Below are positions 8,451-17,200 of a stretch of DNA of 64,000 nt, piece after piece. The stretch lies in the NCBI GenBank assembly GCA_015068035.1, contig SVLI01000004.1, forward strand, positions 1-64,000. The letters are read 5' to 3'. The notes below the pieces were generated by a model. That model was not told where the DNA came from and ran no database searches. It saw only the letters and a list, made by a program, of their open reading frames with translations. The translations under genes and the position numbers were made by a program. Source of the stretch: Oscillospiraceae bacterium. Lineage in GTDB: Bacteria; Bacillota; Clostridia; Oscillospirales; Oscillospiraceae. Position 1 is the first letter of the stretch. Every line of letters starts with the position of its first letter.

Positions 8451-9200
8451 TCAGATCAGTCCGTTTTCTTCCAGCCAGACCATAGACGGCCGTTCCTCCA
8501 TCAGCTCCAGCGTAAAGCTTGCATTCGGACAGATTTCCTCCGCGCGCAGCAGCAGCTCTTTCATCGGAATGTTTCCGTCATCCAAAGCGTTGTGGGTATC
8601 CCAGGAGGAGTCGTTGTTGTGAATGTGAAAATGGCTGATATAAGGCGCCCAGCTTTCCATCCACTCCATCACAGGAACCTTGGAATAGGCATTGACATGG
8701 CCAATGTCCAGGCACAGCTTCAGTCTCGGGTCATCCACACCTTTCACAATGTCCAAAAGCCACTCCGGTTCGGTTTCCAGCACATTTTCCAGCACGATCT
8801 CCACGCCCGGATCTTCCTGCAGAAATTCTTTCCAGAACAGCACGGACTGCTCCGTGTACCAAACGGGAAAATAGATCCAGGGATTATAGCCGCCATGGAT
8901 AATGACTTTAGACGCGCCGTAGCGCTTGGCCAAATCAATCGCCTGCCGGTAACGCTCCGCCGCCAGCGCCCGGGCTTTTTTGTCGATGGCGCAGGGGAAC
9001 AGCTCGTTGTACGGCGCATGGAGCAGACTTTTGGAGAAGCCCTCCATCTTCTTTTGAAGGTCTTTGTCCACCTCATCAAATTTCTCGTCCATGTTCCACG
9101 CAGTGCAGAACTCGGCAATCTCCAGATTCACTCCGTATTCCTTTGCCACCTGCTCCGCATCGGATGCGATTGTGGAAAGATAAATGTTTTCTCTCTTCAT
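8451..9200 (-). CDS. Sugar-phosphate isomerase/epimerase-like TIM-barrel protein
   Basis: AP-endonuclease-2/xylose-isomerase-like TIM barrel (about 249 residues). Visible family features include the Glu/Asp/His metal-ligand strand ends: HGGYNPW, VLENVLETE, LCLDIGHVNAY, ISHFHIHNND and FTLELMEE. These enzymes isomerise sugars or polyols through a bound metal; the substrate here is not evident. The start is ATG 9200 behind GAAGGG; an upstream TTG at 9221 would overlap the ECF gene. It is the last gene of the long minus-strand run, 10 nt after the ECF ATPase, so it may be cotranscribed. A possible link to corrinoid-loop sugar chemistry would be speculation. Confidence 0.85.
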   Translation of the reverse strand: MKRENIYLSTIASDAEQVAKEYGVNLEIAEFCTAWNMDEKFDEVDKDLQKKMEGFSKSLLHAPYNELFPCAIDKKARALAAERYRQAIDLAKRYGASKVIIHGGYNPWIYFPVWYTEQSVLFWKEFLQEDPGVEIVLENVLETEPEWLLDIVKGVDDPRLKLCLDIGHVNAYSKVPVMEWMESWAPYISHFHIHNNDSSWDTHNALDDGNIPMKELLLRAEEICPNASFTLELMEERPSMVWLEENGLI

Positions 9201-9210
9201 AAATTGCCCT

Positions 9211-11826
9211 TCATCTCTCAATCAGTCCATATTTGACCTTTACGCGGTCCAGCTTTTCGAGCATAGGCTCTGAGAGGAACCGCAGAAACAGTCCCGTTGC
9301 CAGCGCATGAATGGCATCCGCCGGAACGCCGGTGATATAGGCGGTCAGGATCATCTGCCAGTCGGGATTCGCCTGATACATCAAAACCGAAGCCGGATTC
9401 ATAATACCACCGTAAATCAAAAATGTCACCAGTGCGCCGAAAATACTCAAAGAAAAGCGCTCCCGGTGCAAAATGCCCTTACGGAACAGCACGCCGGCAA
9501 GCAATCCCATAATGCCCATAGCGAACATCTGCCACGGAGTCCAGGGACCCTGACCGAAGAGCACGTTGGAGCAGAACATCGTCATCGAACCAACCATAAA
9601 GCCAGCCTCTGCGCCAAAGGCAACGCCGGTCAGAATCACCATGGCGGCCACGGGCTTGAATCCGGGCATGGCAAAAAACACTGCTCTTCCTCCGATTGCC
9701 AAAGCGCTGAGCACCGACAAAATCACAAGTTCTCTCGCCTGCGGCTTGCGTCCCTCAAAAATCAGGAAAAACGGCAGCATGGTTTCCAGAATAATCGCAA
9801 GGGAAATGAGCATATATTTCCTGCCGCCGCCCCACTTGAGGCCAACCCAGAGGGTTAGCGGGATGAGCAGCAGCGAAAGGAGAATCGTGAGCTTAGTCCG
9901 CGTGCTCAGTTTTCCGCTCATCAGCCGCTGCTCCCGTCTGGACGGTTTTCGGCTAATGCAGGCGGCAAAGACGCCAAAGGAAAGAAACATGACCGCATAC
10001 AGCCAGCCATATCGTCCTATGAAGTTACCTTCCTGATAAAGGGCACTCAGGTCCAGCGCAAGGGATGTGTAGATCAAAAGGCCAATGAACACCGCCCCGC
10101 TGACAGCGCCCAGGATTTTCCGCCACAGGGGCAGCTTTTGTGGTTTTCTCTCCTCCGGGGGCTCGATATCAACCTTGTCCGAACGTCCTGGCTGCTCCCT
10201 TTTGGGCACTTCCCCACCGCAGGCAACGATGACGTCTTCTGATGTCACCGCATTGGGGAGCAGATGACGTGCCATCCGGTTTGCCGCAGTGGTATAAAAG
10301 CTCTTGCCGGCAAAAAACGGTTGCGGTGCATCCATCGTGACGATGCTTCCGTCAAAGAACAGCCCGCAGCGGTCTGCATACTGGGCACAGAATTCCACGT
10401 CGTGACTGACCATGATAACGCACACGCCCCGATCCGTCAGTTCTTTGAGAATCTGTGCAAAGGTGATCTTAAAATCATTGTCCACGCCCTTTGTCGGCTC
10501 GTCCAGCAGAAGAACTTCAGGATCTTGCAGCAGGACTTTTGCCAGTGCGGTTCTCTGCTGCTCTCCGCCGGACAGATCAAAGGGATGCCGGTCGAGCAGA
10601 CCCTCCAGTCTGCAGAGGGCAACCATTTCCCCGATTTTGTCCGCCACCTCATGCAGCTTCTTACCGGGGAACACGGAAAGCAGATCTTCCCGCACGTTCT
10701 TTTTCACCAGCAGCATCTGGGGATTTTGGGGAAGCGCGGTCACCCGTTTTGCTTTGCAGCTAAACTTGCCGCGATAGGGCTTGCGGATGCCGGAAAGCAC
10801 GGAGAGCGTTGTGCTCTTGCCCGTGCCGTTGCCGCCGAGGATGCACAGCAGTTCGCCCGGGTATGCCTTCATGGACACACTCTTCAGAATGTCCGGCGTG
10901 TCCTTTTCATAGCGGAACCACACCTCGTCAAGGGTAATGAGAGGCTCATCCTTAGGTACCTCTGCAGGCCGCTCCGGAATTTGCGTTAACGCATGCTCAT
11001 CTGCCCATTCGGTCAACTGATTTCTTCCGTCGCTGACCGTCATGGGACAGGGTGTATCCCAGTTCAAAACGCTCCATATCTGCATGGGAGTTGGCATGGA
11101 ATGGAGCATGGGGTGATTCAGGTTTCGCAGAATTTCAAAGCTCCCCACCGGGGTGTCGTCGGCAATCAGCACGCCCTTGTCCAGGATCAGCAGGCGGTTT
11201 GCCATGGGGATCACGTCTTCCAGCCGGTGCTCACAGATCAGAATCGTGGTGCCCAGCTCCCGGTTGATGCGGCCAAGCGTCTGCAAAAAGTCGGTTGCCG
11301 CAATGGGGTCCAGCTGGCTGGTAGGCTCGTCCAGAATCAGCACATCCGGCTGCAGCACCATAATGGATGCCAGATTCAGCAACTGTTTCTGTCCGCCGGA
11401 GAGCTGCGTCACTTCCATGTGAAACCAGGTCTGGATGCCGAAAAAGCTGGCCATTTCCGCGACTCTGCCCCGGATGGTGGTGCTATCCACACCCAGACTT
11501 TCCAAGCCGAAAGCCAGTTCATGCCACACCTTGTCGGTTACGATCTGGCTGTCGGGATCCTGCAGAACGAATCCGATCTTCGCAGACTGTGTGCGGTTGT
11601 CCACTTGATCCAGAGGCGTTCCGTTAAAGAGGATCTCGCCCTCTTTTTTACCGTGAGGCGCAAGAACCGTTTTCAGCTGCCGCAGCATGGTGGACTTGCC
11701 GCAGCCGGAAGGCCCCGCCAGAACAGCAAAGTCACCGGGATGCAGCACCGCAGATACATTCCGCAGGACCGGGATCTCCTGCTCCGGATATGTAAAGGTC
11801 AAATTTTGGATCTTAAAGCGTTCCAT
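9211..11826 (-). CDS. ECF transporter fusion: two ATPase domains plus S component
   Basis: An 871-residue fusion of energy-coupling-factor parts. Domain 1: Walker A GPSGCGKST (38-46), signature LSGGQ (142-146), Walker B VLILDEPTSQLD. Domain 2: Walker A GGNGTGKST (330-338), signature LSGGEQQR about 418, Walker B VLLLDEPTKGVD. A linker then leads at about 570 into a membrane region of about 300 residues with 6-8 helices, including FKPVAAMVILTGVAFG and FGQGPWTPWQMFA, which I associate with vitamin-specific ECF S components, in particular cobalamin-type ones. The start ATG lies behind GGAGG and overlaps EcfT by 28 nt. With EcfT (11799-12683) and the two upstream lipoproteins it makes a full importer. 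Corrinoid as substrate is inferred from context and motif. Confidence 0.9.
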   Translation of the reverse strand: MERFKIQNLTFTYPEQEIPVLRNVSAVLHPGDFAVLAGPSGCGKSTMLRQLKTVLAPHGKKEGEILFNGTPLDQVDNRTQSAKIGFVLQDPDSQIVTDKVWHELAFGLESLGVDSTTIRGRVAEMASFFGIQTWFHMEVTQLSGGQKQLLNLASIMVLQPDVLILDEPTSQLDPIAATDFLQTLGRINRELGTTILICEHRLEDVIPMANRLLILDKGVLIADDTPVGSFEILRNLNHPMLHSMPTPMQIWSVLNWDTPCPMTVSDGRNQLTEWADEHALTQIPERPAEVPKDEPLITLDEVWFRYEKDTPDILKSVSMKAYPGELLCILGGNGTGKSTTLSVLSGIRKPYRGKFSCKAKRVTALPQNPQMLLVKKNVREDLLSVFPGKKLHEVADKIGEMVALCRLEGLLDRHPFDLSGGEQQRTALAKVLLQDPEVLLLDEPTKGVDNDFKITFAQILKELTDRGVCVIMVSHDVEFCAQYADRCGLFFDGSIVTMDAPQPFFAGKSFYTTAANRMARHLLPNAVTSEDVIVACGGEVPKREQPGRSDKVDIEPPEERKPQKLPLWRKILGAVSGAVFIGLLIYTSLALDLSALYQEGNFIGRYGWLYAVMFLSFGVFAACISRKPSRREQRLMSGKLSTRTKLTILLSLLLIPLTLWVGLKWGGGRKYMLISLAIILETMLPFFLIFEGRKPQARELVILSVLSALAIGGRAVFFAMPGFKPVAAMVILTGVAFGAEAGFMVGSMTMFCSNVLFGQGPWTPWQMFAMGIMGLLAGVLFRKGILHRERFSLSIFGALVTFLIYGGIMNPASVLMYQANPDWQMILTAYITGVPADAIHALATGLFLRFLSEPMLEKLDRVKVKYGLIER

Positions 11827-12683
11827 TTCCGATCCTCCATTACATCAATAATCAGCGGCAGATTGCACATTCCACCGTAGCACAGGTAGGCCAGGATCTG
11901 TACCGGTCCCAAAAGCTCCCCGGTCAGGCTGGGATAGTACGCAAACCCCATCTGTCCGAACAAATGAGGGAATGCCGCGCCAGCGCACAGCAAAGCAAGT
12001 ATGCCAAGCGCTATTCCATCCCGCTTCTCAAAGGTATAAATAGAAAAAGCCGTTCTGCCCTGGACACCGTAGCCCCGGCTCTTCATGGAATCGGCGGAGA
12101 TAATGGACTGTTCCATGGCCCAGCTGACGGTAGCGGAAAAGGCAGACAGAACCTGCTGCAGCTTTTCTTTCGTATTCTCCGGTTTATGCATCGCCTTTTG
12201 TGTTCGCAGGACACTTTGCAGGAAGTTCTTAAACCGCGGCACGAATCGAAGCGTCATGGAGATCAGCAGCGACAGGGCGGGGATTACCCTGCCGAAAAGA
12301 TAAATGATCTTGTCGGAGGTAAACACCGTATTGCAGCAGTTGAACCACACGATGGACGCACCCATCATCACCGCAGAGGCAAGGCCAAAGCATATTGCCT
12401 CCACCGTAACGGGGTTGTCGTTGTGCAGGTACCACAGCACCGTTACCCCCTCATGGTTAAACATGGGGTTCATGATGGCCATCAAAATGAGGATGGGCGC
12501 CAAATAGCCCACCTGTCGGAGAAAGCCCTTTTTCCCCTGCAAATAAAGCAAGTAGGCGCACCCGCTGATCATGGAGATCAGCAGGTACACCGGTTGCTGG
12601 ATAAACATGGTCATGCCTAAGGCTGCAACAAAGAAAGCCAGATTCACCGCCGGGTGGAATCCCGAAAAGGCGTCTTTATTCAT
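11799..12683 (-). CDS. ecfT: ECF transporter transmembrane coupling protein EcfT (CbiQ family)
   Basis: The 294-residue membrane scaffold that couples ATPases to the S component. After a short N-terminus (MNKDAFSGFHPAVN, the usual FHP-type opening) come several helices (for example FFVAALGMTMF and LAPILILMAIMNPMF). The cytoplasmic coupling helices carry the EcfT hallmark arginine-bearing motifs: SADSMKSRGYG (Ala/Ser-x-x-x-Arg-Gly) is clear, as is MTLRFVPRF. I start it at ATG 12683, overlapping the stop of the DUF4430 gene by 8 nt; the frame is open further upstream but that part is out-of-phase DUF4430 sequence. Confidence 0.9.
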   Translation of the reverse strand: MNKDAFSGFHPAVNLAFFVAALGMTMFIQQPVYLLISMISGCAYLLYLQGKKGFLRQVGYLAPILILMAIMNPMFNHEGVTVLWYLHNDNPVTVEAICFGLASAVMMGASIVWFNCCNTVFTSDKIIYLFGRVIPALSLLISMTLRFVPRFKNFLQSVLRTQKAMHKPENTKEKLQQVLSAFSATVSWAMEQSIISADSMKSRGYGVQGRTAFSIYTFEKRDGIALGILALLCAGAAFPHLFGQMGFAYYPSLTGELLGPVQILAYLCYGGMCNLPLIIDVMEDRKWNALRSKI

Positions 12684-13191
12684 CCACTTTCTCCGCGCCC
12701 AAATCGGCACCCATGTCACAGGTATAGCTGAAAACGATCGCATCGCCGTCCGCCAGCGTATAGGCAGAACACCCCAAGCCCGGATACACGTCATTGACGC
12801 TGAACATCCAGCCGGACTGCGGTCCACAATCGAACTCATAGAGGTTGCCGATGCCCTCAATGTATACGGAGTCGTAAGCCGAAGCATCCACATACTCAAA
12901 GTGGATCTTTTCTTCCCGAAGCACCTTGCGGAACACATCGAAAACGGAGTCTCCGCCGGAGAATTCCACTTCTGTCGCAGCCAGGATGAGGCCATTTTCC
13001 GGTATGAGTCCGACTTTCTCCGCCGGCAGCTTGTCCAGACTGTCAAGAAGCGTATCACAGCGAACCTCTAAAGTGCAGGTCAGTTTGCCGTCGCCGTTTT
13101 TGTCGGCAACTTTGGCTGTATCGGCTTTGCCGCAACCGCAGAAAAGGGACAGCACAAGCACGAAAATCAATACTTTCACGACATGCTTCAT
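12676..13191 (-). CDS. DUF4430 (transcobalamin-like) lipoprotein
   Basis: Small secreted lipoprotein (171 residues) with the signal MKHVVKVLIFVLVLSLFCGC; Cys20 is the likely lipid site. The body matches DUF4430, the ubiquitin-like fold shared with the C-terminal domain of animal transcobalamin and intrinsic factor. The region GNLYEFDCGPQSGWMFSV, then a YPGLGCSAYTLADGDAIVF segment, shows the diagnostic GWM-x-x-VN and L-x-DGD-x-I/V motifs. The ATG at 13191 is preceded by GGAGG, so I prefer it to the GTG at 13218 that overlaps the toroid gene. Together with the adjacent toroid lipoprotein it supplies, as separate chains, the two domain types of transcobalamin. Role proposed: extracellular corrinoid capture for the neighbouring ECF importer (inference). 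Confidence 0.85.
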   Translation of the reverse strand: MKHVVKVLIFVLVLSLFCGCGKADTAKVADKNGDGKLTCTLEVRCDTLLDSLDKLPAEKVGLIPENGLILAATEVEFSGGDSVFDVFRKVLREEKIHFEYVDASAYDSVYIEGIGNLYEFDCGPQSGWMFSVNDVYPGLGCSAYTLADGDAIVFSYTCDMGADLGAEKVDE

Positions 13192-13214
13192 TGTAAAACC
13201 TCCGAGTCCGTTTT

Positions 13215-14198
13215 TCACTTCATGCTGTATAGAGCAGATTCTCCCCGCGCCACGCGGTCAGATGCAACCAGCGCATAGAAGGCCTGCTCCGTTGCCAGCA
13301 GATCGGTTTCGCCGTCGATCAGATGAGAAAATCCGCCATCCTCCTGCCGAAACTGCAGCAGCCCGTCCAGCAAGGATTTTCCGTTTTTAACGAAGCGGTC
13401 ATCATTCAGCGAAATCCCCAGTTCGGCCAACGCAACGATCACCTGGGAAACGGATTCGCTGCTCACCTGCTCGGCGTCACTGTATTGATACCCGCCCGTT
13501 TCGTTCTGACGGGAAGACAGAATCGCAAGGCCCTTTTCGATTGCCTCTGCCACATCCTTGCGCTCCTGATATTTCGCCAGCGCCTGCAGCGCCATAGCCG
13601 TCACATCAATTTCCGCCTCGTCGCCCATCAGGCACCAGCCGCCCTCCGGAAGCTGGGCATTGATGATGTAGTCCACATACATATCCCGGGTGGCCTGGGT
13701 GCTGTCCGCGATATTTTCAGGAATCTCATAGTTGCCGCTGTCCAGCGCCAACAGCGCAAAGGCAGGGCCGTTGACACCCTGAAAGACTGTCTGTTCAAAA
13801 TCCGCCAGCGGCTGCAGCATATTAAATCCGCCCACATCCGTGGGATCCTCCCCGATTGCCGTCACTGCCAAAATCACGCGGGAGTATTCGGTGTATTTTT
13901 TCTCGTGCAGAACGCCGCCCTGCTGCGCGGTATAGGCCGAGAGGTTCTGGAAGTAGGTTTCGTAATATTCCCCCGAAACCTCCAAACCGGATCTTGCAAG
14001 ACCCAGAATCAGCCATTCCCCACCGACGCTACCGAAAGTGGGATTTTCCACGCTGCTGTGCAGGAATTCGCCGGTTTCCGTCATGATATCCGCCAGCACT
14101 TCCAGTTGGCCCTGCCCCGCCCCGGGCTCTTTTTTGCCGCAGGCAGCCAGAGAGAACAACGCGGTCAGGATCAAAAACCAGGATAATAATTTTTTCAT
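13215..14198 (-). CDS. Alpha/alpha-toroid (prenyltransferase-repeat) lipoprotein
   Basis: A 327-residue lipoprotein (LAAC lipobox, Cys20). The mature part is built of repeated helix pairs with the terpene-cyclase/prenyltransferase-type signature: QLPEGGWCLMGDE, SSRQNETGGYQYSD and QFRQEDGGFSHLI, each Q-x-x-x-GG-aromatic, separated by helices such as VTAMALQALAKYQ. The same alpha6/alpha6 fold forms the N-terminal cobalamin-binding domain of transcobalamin and intrinsic factor. Its pairing with a DUF4430 lipoprotein, directly downstream and overlapping, supports a split transcobalamin-like receptor. No enzyme motif of a cyclase (DxDD) or farnesyltransferase zinc site is seen. The corrinoid ligand is inferred. 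Confidence 0.82.
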   Translation of the reverse strand: MKKLLSWFLILTALFSLAACGKKEPGAGQGQLEVLADIMTETGEFLHSSVENPTFGSVGGEWLILGLARSGLEVSGEYYETYFQNLSAYTAQQGGVLHEKKYTEYSRVILAVTAIGEDPTDVGGFNMLQPLADFEQTVFQGVNGPAFALLALDSGNYEIPENIADSTQATRDMYVDYIINAQLPEGGWCLMGDEAEIDVTAMALQALAKYQERKDVAEAIEKGLAILSSRQNETGGYQYSDAEQVSSESVSQVIVALAELGISLNDDRFVKNGKSLLDGLLQFRQEDGGFSHLIDGETDLLATEQAFYALVASDRVARGESALYSMK

Positions 14199-14218
14199 AT
14201 ACTTCTCCTATCTTTTGC

Positions 14219-14251
14219 AGCAGGCGCTTTCCTTTTCCGAAAGCGCCTGCT
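14219..14251 (-). other. Intercistronic hairpin
   Basis: A 13-bp perfect stem (14219-14231 with 14239-14251) and 7-nt loop lie between the beta-propeller gene and the toroid gene. Neither strand has a proper T run after it (GCAAAAG on the minus strand), so it more likely protects or marks a processing point within a long transcript than fully terminates it. Confidence 0.5.
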
Positions 14252-14273
14252 TTGCTTCATGCGCAGGTACTTC

Positions 14274-17200
14274 TCATTCGCCTTTCTCTGCCGGGAACTT
14301 GTCAAACTTTCCGGCAAGGAACTGTCGGATCAGGACGGCATCGTTGCTGTCAATGATGCCGTCACCGCTGACATCCGCAACCGGTATGCTCAGTTCCCGA
14401 TTCACGGTCTTTGCTTCATAATCCAAAATCATCTGTGCATCTGCCAGATCAACAGCTCCGTCGAGATTTACATCACCCAGTGTCCCGTCCATAATCGTCA
14501 GTTCCAGCGTAACAGAAGGTGTTTTGCTGACCACACCGGTGATCATCTCCGTTCCGTCCTCCTGGTTGTGATACATCACATACGGGAAAGAAATGGTAAA
14601 GGTAGCATCCCGGTCTGTCAGCGTTTCCCCGCTCCAGGTTACATAGCGGGTAATATCACGGGTCTTGCCGTTTGCATAGGTAGCGGTCACCACCATGCCG
14701 GTGGGATCGAACTTCTCCCCCGTCACGTAAGAAAGTCTGTTCGGTGCTGTTGTGATCTCGATCTTCTCAATGGCGCTGCCGAAAGCCATCAGATGAGCAG
14801 AGTCGTTCTTGAAATAGACGGTGCCGTATTCATCCACAATGGGGCTGCAGATTGCATACTGGGCATGGTCCCCAGTGGGAGTAAACAGAGCATAGGCCGC
14901 GGTGTATTCTTTTTCTGTAGTCACATAGTCCGCCGCCGTCATGCCGGGTTTATCTCTCAGAACGCGGAGCTTACCGGGTGTATAGTTATCAAAGAAATAG
15001 ACATATACATAACCGCTCTCAGCTTCATATGCCGTGGTCAGCAGGCCGCTGGTCTGGGGATAGCCCTGAGTAGGCACGCTGTAAGCGATGCTTCTGGAGG
15101 GAATGTCTATCACAGTAATGTTATGGCCGGAATAGGCAGTAAACTGACCGACCCCGGAAACTCCAATGTAGGCACGGCCATTATGAACCACAGGCGAACA
15201 GGTGCTCATGGGGATTCCGCCGATGCTATTTTCAAGACCTACCGTCCATTTATTGGTCAACTTCTGTCCAGCAACCTGGAAACCATAGAAACTGCCACCC
15301 TTGGATGTAAAATAATATGCATTGGTAACACTGTCGTAAACCACCGTGCTGCGGATATCGCCGTTCATGTTGTCCCAGCTGTCCAGCACGCGGCCAGTCT
15401 TTGCTTCCAGAAGCAGAAGTCTGGAGGTCTGACCCACATAGCTATTGTTTCCGTCGTCGGTGCCGACCAGGACGAATCCGTCACCTGCATAGGCACCTGC
15501 CCAGTAGTAGCCGCCCTTGGATGTGTAGTACCAGGATACAGGCTTTGCTTCCTTGGCCTCAGTCGGATCTTCATCCGTAATGGACATACAGACAAAGTTG
15601 GCATCACCGGTCTCACTGTTCCAGAAGCCGGTATACAGGTAACCGTTCTTCACGGTCAGGGGGCAGTTGGGCTGACCACCCAGGGGATCCTTATAGATCC
15701 AGAGGGATTCCAGAGTGGATGCATTGAAAGCCTGCACACAACCATCGGACAGGGCCACGAACACCATGCCCTCAGCATATGTAGGAGGTGTAATGGAGAA
15801 GCTGGACTTATGGTCCATGTATCCGGTAGCCAAAATCTCACCGGTCACGGTGTCTACCCGGAAGATACGGTCGCCGGCATAGGTGATCAGGTCACCGCCC
15901 ACCAGAATCGGGCTGCCTACCGCATCAGAATCAATACCGCTGCCCAGCTTGTTGGCCCAGTACAATGTGCCGTCATCCGCTGTGGTTGGGATTCTGAAAC
16001 CGGTTACCGCATTATTCGTGTTCGATCCGCGGAAGTTTGGCCAGGGAGACCAAATCCCCGGGTTGATGGCACTGTTTGCGGGGACCTTCGGCAGTTCCCA
16101 AGCAATCACAACTGCACCACCGGCACCGGATTCCGTCACCTTGTAGCTCACGTCCGCGTCTTTCACGATCAACTCATTCTGATCGTTGCGGGTCACTTCC
16201 AATGTGCCGGATTTTCCCACATAGCCGTACTCGGTTGCTGTGTATGCATAGGAGTAACCTTCGCACAGTTGGTAAGCGCCGTTCTCATCGGGCCACAACC
16301 GTTCGCCGGACATCACTTCATAGATATTCAAAAGTGCATTGCCGGGACTGATTGCAAAAGTTGCCTCCACCGGGGGAGATTTCAAAACATTCAGCACATA
16401 AACTCCGGTTCCCTCCGGAGTCTTTTCATTCTTTACGGTAACGGTAACGACCTGCGTGTTCATGGTGCCATCCAGAGCGATCGCTGACAGTTTGCTTTCT
16501 GTCACATTCACACCGTCCACCAAAATTTCGTAGCCAACGCTTTCCTCCCCAAAGCAGAGATTGTCCGTATAGCTGACAAAGGACAAATCCAGCGACTGTG
16601 CCGCCATAGAAACGGTAATGTCATAGGATCGGATGCCGGATTGGAAGCCGGGAGTTCCGTTCTGCCGAACCAGGGTAGTTGTCACACCGTCACATTTTGC
16701 GGAGATATCCTTGAGTGTCAGTTCCCGTTTGAATTCCACCAGATAGTCCTGATAGTAAGTAACGCCGTTGCTTTCCTTGGTCAAGCGGACGGTCATCGTG
16801 TTTTCGATGGGGTTTTCATCCATCAGAAAACGGCTGAGCTTTTCACCGGTAGCGCTTCCGGACAACAGATCTATTTGGTATTCCTTTCCGTGGTAGATCT
16901 CATCGGTGAAAAGCTGGGTATAGAGCGCCGTTATTTCCACATGCGGCTCATCGCTGGAAACCCAAAGGAATGCATTGTGTTCCGTGTCTATGTAGCTTAT
17001 CCGGTAGCTGTGATTTCCAGGGGCAAATTCCGTATTCAGGGGCAATGTATTTTTGAATTTTGTTTGCTTTGCCGTACCGAAAGCCAACTCTGTCAGCCAG
17101 TTTCCCATATCCGCAAAATCCACGGTGATGGTGCTGTTGGCGACATTCTCCAGCCTGAAATCATCGGCAATATGATAATAGGTATCCTTCGTGGCAATAT

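Noticed and set aside
11799..13058. Extended 419-codon form of EcfT
   Set aside because: The first 125 codons are an out-of-frame reading of the DUF4430 gene; the EcfT family start fits ATG 12683.
14259..16487. 742-codon open frame on the plus strand
   Set aside because: Lies wholly opposite the propeller-dockerin gene, has no ribosome site or family motif, and the minus-strand frame has clear domains.
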